Source: SIG565 sp045613385
GTDB lineage: Bacteria > Bacillota > Clostridia > Oscillospirales > Acutalibacteraceae
NCBI GenBank assembly: GCA_045613385.1
Contig: JAZLAW010000006.1
Coordinates: 43,603 to 107,602 of the forward strand
Reading direction: 5' to 3'
DNA: 64,000 nucleotides
Position numbers and translations under genes: made by a program. A model generated the notes under the pieces. That model was given only the letters and a program-made list of their open reading frames with translations, was not told where the DNA came from and made no database searches. Every line of letters starts with the position of its first letter. Position 1 is the stretch's first letter. Positions 42,634-52,231 of the stretch are shown here, piece after piece.

Positions 42634-44631
42634 ATGGGTTCCTCTTCGGAAATCAAAGAACAGACTATAGCTTCAGAGAAATATCAGCCTTCTCTGAACG
42701 ATTATTATAATGCCCGTTTCTCAAGGCTTATTGAAAAGATGAGTCATAATTTACCCACAAAAAGAGCCACTATTATCAAAAGTGAGCTAGAACAAATTGA
42801 TGTAGATAACACGGAGGACAGACTGGAGGCACTTAAATATGCCTCATCATTAAGCGTCCTTATTGATCTATCTCTTCAAGGGTGGATTTTTGATATAGAA
42901 AACGGATCCTTAACTTTAAAAATGGAAAATGACAATCTTGACGATAAGCAAAAACTGCGTTATCGATTAAGTGCCGAGAAGAATGCACAGTTTAAGACAC
43001 CAAGCGTGGCGGCCTTTATCAGGCAAATGGAGTCAAACAAGCATTATCAGGGGAATGAAATTTCAATTAGAAATTTGATTGGAGACAAGCTTTTTTTAAT
43101 ACATCAAATTCAAAATGGCCAGAGAGTCTGTGAGCCGTATATTCAGCTTGTTACAAATGATCGAGATGATTTGACAGGCTATAAGCTCTCGGATATTTGG
43201 CGTTATTTCCGTTACACATGGTCAATACCCTATAAGACTATGCCCGGCCGTAATTTATTCTATTTGGTTCGCGATCGTTTGCAGCCATATCATCCTGTTA
43301 TTGGAATATTTGCACTCGGAAATTCTGTATTAAATCTTACGGTTAGAGATGATGATATAGGATGGACAGTAGAAGCCATTAAGAAGAATATGGCTAAAAA
43401 AACAGAGGATACCGTTTGCGAGCAAATCATAGCTGGAACAGATGGGCGTTGCGTAAAAACAAAAATTAGCAAGGCGGTTGAAAATGATCGCGAGTATATA
43501 TCTCGCGCAACAAAATATGCAGATCAAATGTATCCGTTGCTGCTTAAAAACATCGAAGAAGCTATTTCTGAAATTTATTTAAAGGACTTAAAATATCACA
43601 GAAACACAAAGTATCCTACACAGGAAAAGATTGATGAGCTTTTGCTTATGGCGGCAGAATATGCCGAAAAATCAATTAACAATAGAAACAATGAACGGAC
43701 GCCTGTTTGGGAGGAGGAAGCAAAAAGTAACCTTTTTAAGCGCAAGCGTGCTGCCGAATTGGCAAAGCTACTAGATACAAAGAGAATCTTTAACGAGGCA
43801 AAGGGTGCAACAAATTTTGATAAGCTAAACCAGCTTTTATCCTATGAAGCGGGCAGGAAGGCTATACATACCGCCTTGATTGCAAACAGAAAGCGCAAGA
43901 TAGGCTCTAATATGATGGACATCATAGTTTGCGGTTCTATACCTCCGTATAATGAGCTTTTAGGAGGAAAGCTAATCAGTATACTTTCGTGTAGTCCGAA
44001 GGTTATTAGCGATTATACAAACCGATATAAAAAGCAAGTTAGTGAAATTGCTTCTCGAATGAAGGGTAAGCGTGTTATCCGGGATAGCAAGCTCGTTTAT
44101 CTCGGAACTACAAGCCTGTATGCAGTCGGCAGTAGCCAATACAATCGCATAAAGGTTCCACTTAATAATGACAGATTTCTTGAGTTTAGGAAAATGGGTG
44201 TTACGGAAGGCTTCGGAACGGTATTCTTTTCTAAGGAAACCACCTCTCTTTTTTCTAGGCTACTTGAACTGCAGGATGGTGGCAAAAAAATCAATCATGT
44301 TTTTGGTGAAGGAACAAGCCCACGCTTTAGAATGATCAGCAGAGGCTTAAGTGGAATTGGAATTAGGGCTGAGGCCTTTCTCAAGCATTATTCACCAAGA
44401 ATTGTTTATTCCATCAATCTTGCAAACAATACTAATGAATATCTTTTAGGCTTTGACGAGGATGTGGATTATGGATATGACTTAAATAATCCAGCGGTTA
44501 TTCAGCAAAAAACTCAAGAGCTAATTGATTATTGGTATAATAGATGGCTAACAACCAGACTTACAACAGTTGATATTGAGCAACGCTTGAACAACTTTAA
44601 TATCGAGACGATCCTTTTAGGAAATATATAA
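42634..44631 (+). CDS. DUF4338 (DruA-like) protein, first gene of a candidate defence operon
   Basis: A 665-residue protein. The middle part carries the DUF4338 hallmarks: a YFRYTWSIPYKTMPGR stretch, LFYLVRD, PVIGIFALGNS and RDDDIGWT (about residues 180-250). The C-terminal third has LGTTSLYAVGSSQYNR, TEGFGTVFFS and FGEGTSPRFRMI. DUF4338 defines DruA of the Druantia system, but none of the other Druantia genes is here. ATG 42634 is chosen (GGAGGGAG 7 bases upstream). It is 10 bases before the ATPase gene. The catalytic activity of DUF4338 is not established to my knowledge. Confidence 0.8.
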   Translation: MGSSSEIKEQTIASEKYQPSLNDYYNARFSRLIEKMSHNLPTKRATIIKSELEQIDVDNTEDRLEALKYASSLSVLIDLSLQGWIFDIENGSLTLKMENDNLDDKQKLRYRLSAEKNAQFKTPSVAAFIRQMESNKHYQGNEISIRNLIGDKLFLIHQIQNGQRVCEPYIQLVTNDRDDLTGYKLSDIWRYFRYTWSIPYKTMPGRNLFYLVRDRLQPYHPVIGIFALGNSVLNLTVRDDDIGWTVEAIKKNMAKKTEDTVCEQIIAGTDGRCVKTKISKAVENDREYISRATKYADQMYPLLLKNIEEAISEIYLKDLKYHRNTKYPTQEKIDELLLMAAEYAEKSINNRNNERTPVWEEEAKSNLFKRKRAAELAKLLDTKRIFNEAKGATNFDKLNQLLSYEAGRKAIHTALIANRKRKIGSNMMDIIVCGSIPPYNELLGGKLISILSCSPKVISDYTNRYKKQVSEIASRMKGKRVIRDSKLVYLGTTSLYAVGSSQYNRIKVPLNNDRFLEFRKMGVTEGFGTVFFSKETTSLFSRLLELQDGGKKINHVFGEGTSPRFRMISRGLSGIGIRAEAFLKHYSPRIVYSINLANNTNEYLLGFDEDVDYGYDLNNPAVIQQKTQELIDYWYNRWLTTRLTTVDIEQRLNNFNIETILLGNI

Positions 44632-44641
44632 GGAGGCAGCT

Positions 44642-46186
44642 ATGTCAAAGCTAGAATTCATAAAAAAGCTTTATAATGGAAAGAATTGCTATTCGGACCA
44701 TATGTCAGCTGAGGAGCTTAAGCTTCTTCATATTACCTCAAACGTGGAGAGGCTTATTAAAGAAATGCTTGGCAAGGGTAAAATTATTTTTCTCACTGGA
44801 AATCCTGGTGATGGAAAAACCTTTGTTATTAAAGCAATTGAAGCTACAATACAAGAATATGATGCGTATGTTGAAAAGGATATGAACAACATCACAGGAT
44901 ATGATGCTATTGTTAGCGATATAATCGCGTGCTATGAGGACCATCGTCCGGCAATTATTGCAGTAAATGAATATCCTTTTATGCAGCTCTGCAAGCAAAT
45001 TAAAAATACAGCACCGGACATTCACAAGGAGATTTTGGATGCAAAGAGAAGTGCTATTACTTACAGCACCTCTCAACCGCTTTATGGCCGAATCGCTCTT
45101 ATTGATTTAAATGAAAGAAATCTTTTGGATGCAGATAGGAACCTTTTGGGCGAGCTAATAGACAAGCTTATTTCGCTTATTTCAGAGGATACCGAACACA
45201 ATAAGCATCTGGAGTATAATCTAAAAGCCTTCTCCATTCCTGAGGTAAAGGAGCAGGTGCTTTCGATTATGCAACTGGCAGCTGCAGAATGTGAGCATTT
45301 TGCTATTAGAGATATTTTGGGTGCGTTAGCTTTTATCTTTACCGCGTGTATGACTGAGGATTACGAGGGACAAAAATATTATTCAGCTATTTTCTCGGGA
45401 TCAAATCAGCTTTTACAGGCAATTCAACAGTTTGACCCAATATATCTTTCCTCCCCTACACTTGATGAACAGCTTTGGAACGGAGAAATAACTGAGGGCT
45501 GGCTTGTAGAATGCCCGAGTAAGTGGCCCAATGATCCCTCCTTCGAGGAAAAAGATATTGATGCTGCGGTTAGCCTTTTCAAAAAAATTAAACGTCAGTA
45601 CTATTTTGAAAATCTTCATGGGCAAAAGCTGTTACAGCTTCAGCCTAGCGAAATCAAAAAGTGTACAGAAATGTTTAATAGCTTTGAGTCACAAAAAAAG
45701 AAAATAAAGGAACGCTTAATAAGATCAATTAACAAGTTATTTTTGCCTTCCTCTGACGACAAAAAGCAGCTACACATTTGGACCACGCATAGATATGATA
45801 TGAGCATACCTGCTGCGGTAGCGGTTTCTAGCAAGTCTATTGACGCCAGCGAGCTGGAAATACAAATGCCTAGACCTGCAGATTGGTTAAACGGATTAGA
45901 ATATATACCCAATCATATTATTATGACTCCCAAGGGAAAAATGGAGCCTATGTTGCGTTTGGATATAGATTTTATTCGTACCCTAAGTGCTATTGAAGAG
46001 GGCTATCCCATAAATCTTCTTGCACCACAATACGAGCAGGCTGCAGCAATGTTTTTGCAGCAGCTAGACGATAATGGCTTTACAGAAGAGAATGATGACG
46101 GTGAGGTTATTATTGCCAGCCGAAGAAAGAATTACAAGAAATCCGTCTATATTCAAGATGGCGAATATGGCTTTGAGGAGGATTAA
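44642..46186 (+). CDS. P-loop ATPase, DptF-like by position and size
   Basis: A 514-residue soluble protein with Walker A near the N-terminus (FLTGNPGDGKTF, about residues 51-62) and no other family motif I can name; IRDILGALAFIFTACM lies near residue 225. The order ATPase (514) - unknown (492) - FtsK-like (1516) parallels dptF-dptG-dptH of phosphorothioation-dependent restriction, where DptF is also a P-loop protein of about this size. Homology is inferred from architecture, not tested. AGGAGG lies 6 bases before the ATG. Confidence 0.75.
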   Translation: MSKLEFIKKLYNGKNCYSDHMSAEELKLLHITSNVERLIKEMLGKGKIIFLTGNPGDGKTFVIKAIEATIQEYDAYVEKDMNNITGYDAIVSDIIACYEDHRPAIIAVNEYPFMQLCKQIKNTAPDIHKEILDAKRSAITYSTSQPLYGRIALIDLNERNLLDADRNLLGELIDKLISLISEDTEHNKHLEYNLKAFSIPEVKEQVLSIMQLAAAECEHFAIRDILGALAFIFTACMTEDYEGQKYYSAIFSGSNQLLQAIQQFDPIYLSSPTLDEQLWNGEITEGWLVECPSKWPNDPSFEEKDIDAAVSLFKKIKRQYYFENLHGQKLLQLQPSEIKKCTEMFNSFESQKKKIKERLIRSINKLFLPSSDDKKQLHIWTTHRYDMSIPAAVAVSSKSIDASELEIQMPRPADWLNGLEYIPNHIIMTPKGKMEPMLRLDIDFIRTLSAIEEGYPINLLAPQYEQAAAMFLQQLDDNGFTEENDDGEVIIASRRKNYKKSVYIQDGEYGFEED

Positions 46187-46188
46187 AA

Positions 46189-47667
46189 ATGGCAGCAGAT
46201 ACCTTAAAAAGAATTAGTGAGGATATTTGTAAGGACTACCTTGGCTTTTATCCCACCACAAACGCCACTAAGCCTCCGCACATAGCCAACGGACTATTTA
46301 GAAGCTGTACTGGCGAAACCTGCAATACTCGAGACGTTCACGAATGGATAATAAGTGATGGTCGAAAGGGTGCAGCCCCTTCCAGTGAAATAGTAAATAA
46401 ATATCAAAATATCCTTCAAAATGGTTATCAAGAAAAAGCTTCAGATATTAAAGAGCTTCGATTTCTTTTGGATGATATTTTCGACCAGGATAATGCTGTT
46501 TACCCCAGCTACGAATTTTCTGTCATGACAATATCCTCGCATTGGATGATAAAGAACAAGGTTCCCTCTGAGGTTGGAATTGGAGATTTTCTCTTTGAAA
46601 TACTGTCCAAAAAACTTGACGGAGAGCGTTCGCCTATAATAACGCTACTTCAAGCTGCATTAGATAATGATACCGATGATATAACAAAGCTAGTCAAGCC
46701 TATCATTGCCTTTCCCTCTGACAAAGAAAAGAGGACAGTTGGTGATGTGGTTTATAAGGATGACTCTGAAATTGCTTGGGATTCCGTTAAGCAAGCCATA
46801 AGAGAGGGCTTTGATAGATTAGCTGCTAATATTCAAAAAATCGGCGAAGCAAAAAATAGCCTAACGGTGCTTAAAAGGATTGTGAACTTTTCTATTTTTG
46901 CAACCTTTCTTTATCTTACGCACGGTAACAGCGCAGTCTATAAAGGAAAAAAGCCCCCTATAGTCATTGATGCTTGCGCTGATTTAGAATCAATTAAGAA
47001 GGCTAGTGAGCAAACCTATACTATGGCCAAGAAAGCTGTAGAGGATTATTTCGCAAACGCTATAAAAGCATGGCTTAAGCCTGTAATTGCTTCCGATACT
47101 GTTGAAGAATGCAATAATTGGATCAATTCTATGCTTTTTGCATCTACAGAAAGAGAGAATAATATCAAGCCTGCGTTGATAAGCTATTTTGAAAGCTTTT
47201 GTGAGGAAAATGTATCGCCATTGGCTGCTCTATCTAGAGCGTTGCAGATTGTGCTATACACCTTTGAATATAAAAGTAATTCTCCTTCGGATTTTTGTAG
47301 AGTTTTGGGTGTGCGCTCTGGCTTAATTGGACCTAAAGGAAATAGAGCTAAAACAAAAAGATATTTAGTAAATAGCTTTACTCTTGAAACGATTACACTT
47401 AGTGCATTAACGACAGATGAGCTTACTGAGGGGCTTGAGTTAAAGGATTTGGGAGAACGGCTTTTTGATGCATATAATATAATTATTGGGGCGGACGCAG
47501 AACGCGAGTATGGTGTTTTGGAAAAATACAACATTGCCCAATCAACGCCCGGCGATCTTAGAGGAGACCTTAGTGTGAATGCTCAAAGGATTGCAAATAC
47601 ATACATTTCTCTAGGCTTGGGCAAGAAATATGCCGATGGAGTCACTTTAATAGGATGGAGGTTATAA
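46189..47667 (+). CDS. Unrecognised protein, DptG-like by position
   Basis: A 492-residue mainly helical soluble protein without a nucleotide-binding loop, signal peptide or membrane segment. It has a short gap of 2 bases to the ATPase gene and touches the next gene, so it almost certainly belongs to the same complex. DptG, the middle protein of DptFGH, is of similar length; the comparison rests on gene order alone. Confidence 0.7.
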   Translation: MAADTLKRISEDICKDYLGFYPTTNATKPPHIANGLFRSCTGETCNTRDVHEWIISDGRKGAAPSSEIVNKYQNILQNGYQEKASDIKELRFLLDDIFDQDNAVYPSYEFSVMTISSHWMIKNKVPSEVGIGDFLFEILSKKLDGERSPIITLLQAALDNDTDDITKLVKPIIAFPSDKEKRTVGDVVYKDDSEIAWDSVKQAIREGFDRLAANIQKIGEAKNSLTVLKRIVNFSIFATFLYLTHGNSAVYKGKKPPIVIDACADLESIKKASEQTYTMAKKAVEDYFANAIKAWLKPVIASDTVEECNNWINSMLFASTERENNIKPALISYFESFCEENVSPLAALSRALQIVLYTFEYKSNSPSDFCRVLGVRSGLIGPKGNRAKTKRYLVNSFTLETITLSALTTDELTEGLELKDLGERLFDAYNIIIGADAEREYGVLEKYNIAQSTPGDLRGDLSVNAQRIANTYISLGLGKKYADGVTLIGWRL

Positions 47668-47670
47668 GTG

Positions 47671-50600
47671 ATGAGCAAAAAGCTATTAACACAGGTTGTA
47701 ACAAGGCTTGTTAATGAATATGCAGTTGCTAAGGAATATGGTGTTTCGTTAGTTACCATTCCTGATTTTGATTATTCAGAATTTGCTGAGCATTTAAGCG
47801 CTCAGCGTCATGCACAAATTTTCTTCTTGGGATTTTCAAAGCAGCAGGAGCAAGCCTTAATTGAGACTTTGCCCAACAAGGGAACGGATATCACTTATGC
47901 ATTTACCGTCGAGGAGGCCGAGCAATCTCGCAACTCGGGCAATGAAGAAATTTTTCGAATTCTAATTATTAAAAGAGCGGAGCTTGAAAAGATTTCTTCA
48001 TTAAGATGGTTCCCCGAAATCACCTTGGAAAAGGTATATACAAAAAGCTGTGACGTTGTAAGCGAAGAGCTTTCAGGAACCAACAGTGTTATCGATTCGT
48101 TAATTAGAGCGTTGCGCTGTAAGCCAGTAAGAAGCATACTAAGCTTTGAAAGGGTACTAAGCTACCTTGAGTTGTTGCTTTCTACAGAGGACAAGCTGCT
48201 TCCTTCTGCAATTAAAGAAAACTATTACAAGCTTGGACTATGTGCAGATAAAAGCATCGATAGCAAGAATCCTACCAAGGATGATTTTGTAGATAGAATC
48301 CGTCGCAACCATGCCATTGTTGAGCGAATTGGAAATCTAGAGCAAACTGAGCGTCAAAGCATTACAAATTATTATTCTAAGGAAGACGTAAACAAGGAAA
48401 TGCCTCGTTTCATACTAAATTATTATAAAACGAGAGATATCGAGTTGCTCAGAAAAATGGATTTAGAAGAGGTTGAAAAATGCTTAAAGGCTGTAAAAAA
48501 AGCAGAGCCTAATCCCAATCCTCCTTCTAAAAAAGGCTCAAGAGCTAAGCCTACAGCGCTTGCTGCACAGCTTGCTTTTGATAATAATAAGGAACAAATC
48601 AACGATATTCTTGTTCAACTCAAGCATGATGTTGATGAACGTCCCAATCATAATAAGGCTGAAAAAATCGACGTTGATGTGAGCGATATTAAGCTGCAAA
48701 TACGTACTGAACCTATAACGGAGGCTATTGCTACCGAATTGTCAACTGAGGACGATTTTGGCGGTGTTATTCGTGCAGAGGTTCAAGCTCCCGGTGAAGC
48801 AGTTCGAGATAGAGGCAAATATCCTCCTGAGTTATTTAAGAAAGAGCAGTTGGATGTCGTATGGTCAAATCTCGAAAAAATAGCTACACTTCTGAAGGAT
48901 GGCGAAACTATATCAGAGAGCCTAAAGGCGTTTTTGGCCGCACGTGACGAATTGGTTCCTTATCGCAAACGCTTACAGGATTCTCCCATGCTACAGGTGC
49001 TTGCCAAGTATTCCTTGTTTGAGAATTATTTAAAGGCTTATGAAAAATTACTCAATTCAATAAATGAAGATTTCCCAAGAATTTGGGGCATATCTGCGTC
49101 TAAGGCTAAAGAAATAATAAATATTATTATGTCCTTGGATTATGTGTTCATTGTAGGAGATGCAAAACTTCATGCAATCCCCACACCTCTACACCCATTA
49201 TATCTTTGGAAGTATGTTGAATTGGCCAAGGAAATCTTTTCTAGCAAGGGTGTAAACGATACAGAACAGTGCCATCTTTCCGAAGAGGATAAAGCGTTTA
49301 TCATACGCAAGGCAGACGATATCCCTGATCCATTGTCTGTTATGCTTATGCCGGTTACTATAGCTTCAAATGGAGCCGCCTTCTTGCCACTTTCGGGTAG
49401 AATAGGTATGCTTCCAATTTATTCGAATCAGCCTCAGATTAATCAAAGCGAAAATGGTGTAGACACACTGAAGCAACAAATTATCCGCTATCTTTGTCTT
49501 TATCCTCACGCTGGCATGATGCTTAAGCTCGCTGTTATTGATCCGCCCTCTGTTGAGGTGGTTGTTGCAATGCTTAAAGCATTAAATAACGACAAGGAAT
49601 TTAATATAAACGGCATTGAAGTGTCAATCTTTAGAACTAAAGAGGTTCCTAACGATTGGGTTGAAATTGAGGATGAATCTCTAAACGATGGTATGCTCGG
49701 GAAGGTAAAGGGTAAGCGTAGCCTAAACTTTAAGCTGAAAATTGCTGACCAGCGGCGCTCCTATACTCAAATCCTGTCTGAAATATCTCAACAGCAGCAT
49801 TTGCTCGTTATCTTTGATCCTAATGAGGTTAAAATTGAAACGGCACAAAACAACAAGCATATTCATCTTCATCCACTTTGTGTTCCTAAAATTTATAAGT
49901 ATGACCCCGTCGATGAAAAGGTTGAAATTCGCCCGGCGAGTGAGGGCGGAATATTCACGGTTTATTCTAGCATCATAGAAAAACTAAATGAACAGCCGTC
50001 TACCTTTAGTCATACGGGAACCTACTTCCACACTCCTTTAAAAAGAGAAACCTATGATAGCTTCTTAGAAAAAACGGATTGGCTTGTCATATTAGATCAA
50101 AGCTTGAAAAGCTGGGACATTTCTCTTCGTGCAGCTAGCGAAAAGCTTTTCTACAGAGAAAACAGCTATCGTTCCATCGGAATATACTCAAATAATTGCC
50201 GAAAATTTATTGTTGGATACGATACTCTCGTTAAAAAGCTTGGTAACTTTATTCCTAAGCAGGAGGGACTTAAAAGTATAATCGAAGCGATACGAGAGAT
50301 TAACGATGATGGATTGTTAAGTATCGTTTCACACACATCAACAAGGATTTTTGATACTAATCATGGTAAGGGAAGCCTTGGCACCGCTTTGACCGCAATC
50401 AACTATAAGAAAAAGCATCCGGATGCCCTTATTGTAGGTCTAGACACTCAGCTTGCACAAGAATGGTTATCTGATAGAGAAGATGGAAAGCTTCCCGATC
50501 TTATTGGAATTCGGTTAGATGATAGCGGCGAGGCTACCATTGACATTATCGAAGTGAAAACCTATAGCGATAGCCCTAACTCCTTTATAATTAAGGATAA

Positions 50601-52218
50601 CAAAATATCTGGCCACGCCGTAGAACAGGCGTTTGTTCTTGAAGCGCTTGTAAAGGAAATGTTTGGGCCCACTGAAAAAATCACTACGGTTTCTAGAAGG
50701 GAAATACTTCGAGAGCAGGTATTTGAGGGGCTATTCCAAGCGGAACTGCTTCCTAAGGAAAAGCTTGATTATAGCGAGCATCTAAATGAGCTTTTTGCTG
50801 GTCAATACAAGCTTACTGTAAATAAAAATATTGCTTTTGTTGATTTTGAAAACACAAATAGCTCCTTTGCTACCTATAAAGGGATTGATTCCTATGCAAA
50901 CGATGATTTCCATCTTACTACTATCGGAAGCAAAGAGATACAAGCAATTCTATCAAGCGTTGATTTCAACGATGTTCCTGAGCAAATCATCCCGCAAGAA
51001 ACAACCTCACAGCCTAAAGCAGAAGCCGTGGTATTTGCTGCTGATGCTGCCACATCCGAAGAAGCTAAAGAAAGCTTTTCACAGGCCGAGAGCAAGGCGG
51101 AAGCCGTGTCAAAGCCTGCCCCTTCCAAAAAGGAGTCTGATTTGAAGGTGCTCGAAGAAAAATGCGCAAAAATTAACAAGGTTTTCCGTGATTATAGTAT
51201 TAATGCATATCCTGTCACTGTAGAGAATGTACAGGAGGCGGCGCGCTTCACAAGATTCTCCGTAGAGCTTAAATCTGGCGAATCTATTAGAAGCATTGAG
51301 AAATATAAAGCGGATATCGGCAGACAACTGGAAGCAAACGGTGAGATTTTAATCAACCACATCAAGGGAACAAAATATATATCTGTTGATGTTCCGTTTG
51401 CTGGAGCGGGCAGTGCAATTAAGCTTACAGACTATCTTACGCTCTTGGATGAGCGCAAGGGAAATCTTGATGTTATTGCCGGTCAGCTTGCTGATGGTAG
51501 CTTTGATATTGTTGATGTTGCAGGAGCGCCACATATGCTTATAGCTGGTACAACTGGCTCTGGTAAAACTATTTTTCTACACGCTATGCTTGTGAGCCTT
51601 TTACACCAATATTCATCCGATGAGCTTGAGCTATTAATTATTGACCCCAAGCAAACCGACTTTATCTTCTTTGAAGGAATACCACATTTGTATGGCGGAC
51701 AGGTCGTAATTGATGCAGAAGAGGCGCTTGAAAGAATTCAAGAAATAAACACCAAGGACAAGGAGGAGCGCACTGCTGCTCTTCGCTCATGCAGAAGCAA
51801 GGATATAGAATCCTATAATGCAAAGAATCCTAACAATAAGATGAAGCGACTTGTTGTGGTTATTGATGAATATTCAGATCTGATTCAAGCTGCAGAAATG
51901 AACGGTACCCGTAAGGAGTTTGAAAAGAATCTTCTTATGCTATTACAAAGAGTGCGAAACTTAGGCATTCACCTAATTATCGCTACACAACGCCCTTCCG
52001 CTCAAATTGTTACAGGTGCACTAAAGGCTGTAATACCCTTTAGAGTGTCATTTAGATTGCCTTCTCACACAGATTCGCAAACTATTCTTGATATGTCAGG
52101 AGCAGAGAATCTCTTGGGCAAGGGTGATATGCTAATGGTTACAGAAAGCGATACCAAGCGTATGCAAGGACTCTATATTTCAGAAGATGAACTAGAGGAA
52201 TTTCTTAACAAATTATAA
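47671..52218 (+). CDS. Nuclease-like plus FtsK/HerA-type DNA translocase, DptH-like
   Basis: A 1515-residue protein. A long N-terminal region (1 to about 850) is unrecognised. A PD-(D/E)XK-like nuclease region follows: LPDLIGI (about 941) and a strand IDIIEVKTYSD (about 956) giving D...E-x-K. An Ala/Pro/Glu-rich linker (about 1110-1155) leads to a C-terminal FtsK-type motor with Walker A AGTTGSGKT (about 1292), Walker B VVVIDEYSD (about 1395) and IATQRPSAQIVTG. It probably translocates on DNA and cuts it. ATG 47671 is preferred to GTG 47668 (GGAGG 9 bases upstream). DptH of DNA-backbone-modification restriction has the same general layout. Confidence 0.85.
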   Translation: MSKKLLTQVVTRLVNEYAVAKEYGVSLVTIPDFDYSEFAEHLSAQRHAQIFFLGFSKQQEQALIETLPNKGTDITYAFTVEEAEQSRNSGNEEIFRILIIKRAELEKISSLRWFPEITLEKVYTKSCDVVSEELSGTNSVIDSLIRALRCKPVRSILSFERVLSYLELLLSTEDKLLPSAIKENYYKLGLCADKSIDSKNPTKDDFVDRIRRNHAIVERIGNLEQTERQSITNYYSKEDVNKEMPRFILNYYKTRDIELLRKMDLEEVEKCLKAVKKAEPNPNPPSKKGSRAKPTALAAQLAFDNNKEQINDILVQLKHDVDERPNHNKAEKIDVDVSDIKLQIRTEPITEAIATELSTEDDFGGVIRAEVQAPGEAVRDRGKYPPELFKKEQLDVVWSNLEKIATLLKDGETISESLKAFLAARDELVPYRKRLQDSPMLQVLAKYSLFENYLKAYEKLLNSINEDFPRIWGISASKAKEIINIIMSLDYVFIVGDAKLHAIPTPLHPLYLWKYVELAKEIFSSKGVNDTEQCHLSEEDKAFIIRKADDIPDPLSVMLMPVTIASNGAAFLPLSGRIGMLPIYSNQPQINQSENGVDTLKQQIIRYLCLYPHAGMMLKLAVIDPPSVEVVVAMLKALNNDKEFNINGIEVSIFRTKEVPNDWVEIEDESLNDGMLGKVKGKRSLNFKLKIADQRRSYTQILSEISQQQHLLVIFDPNEVKIETAQNNKHIHLHPLCVPKIYKYDPVDEKVEIRPASEGGIFTVYSSIIEKLNEQPSTFSHTGTYFHTPLKRETYDSFLEKTDWLVILDQSLKSWDISLRAASEKLFYRENSYRSIGIYSNNCRKFIVGYDTLVKKLGNFIPKQEGLKSIIEAIREINDDGLLSIVSHTSTRIFDTNHGKGSLGTALTAINYKKKHPDALIVGLDTQLAQEWLSDREDGKLPDLIGIRLDDSGEATIDIIEVKTYSDSPNSFIIKDNKISGHAVEQAFVLEALVKEMFGPTEKITTVSRREILREQVFEGLFQAELLPKEKLDYSEHLNELFAGQYKLTVNKNIAFVDFENTNSSFATYKGIDSYANDDFHLTTIGSKEIQAILSSVDFNDVPEQIIPQETTSQPKAEAVVFAADAATSEEAKESFSQAESKAEAVSKPAPSKKESDLKVLEEKCAKINKVFRDYSINAYPVTVENVQEAARFTRFSVELKSGESIRSIEKYKADIGRQLEANGEILINHIKGTKYISVDVPFAGAGSAIKLTDYLTLLDERKGNLDVIAGQLADGSFDIVDVAGAPHMLIAGTTGSGKTIFLHAMLVSLLHQYSSDELELLIIDPKQTDFIFFEGIPHLYGGQVVIDAEEALERIQEINTKDKEERTAALRSCRSKDIESYNAKNPNNKMKRLVVVIDEYSDLIQAAEMNGTRKEFEKNLLMLLQRVRNLGIHLIIATQRPSAQIVTGALKAVIPFRVSFRLPSHTDSQTILDMSGAENLLGKGDMLMVTESDTKRMQGLYISEDELEEFLNKL

Positions 52219-52231
52219 AGAGGTGAAATAT

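Noticed and set aside
52223..52231. GTG 52223 as start of the SfsA-like gene
   Set aside because: It lies inside the ribosome site; ATG 52232 is correctly spaced.
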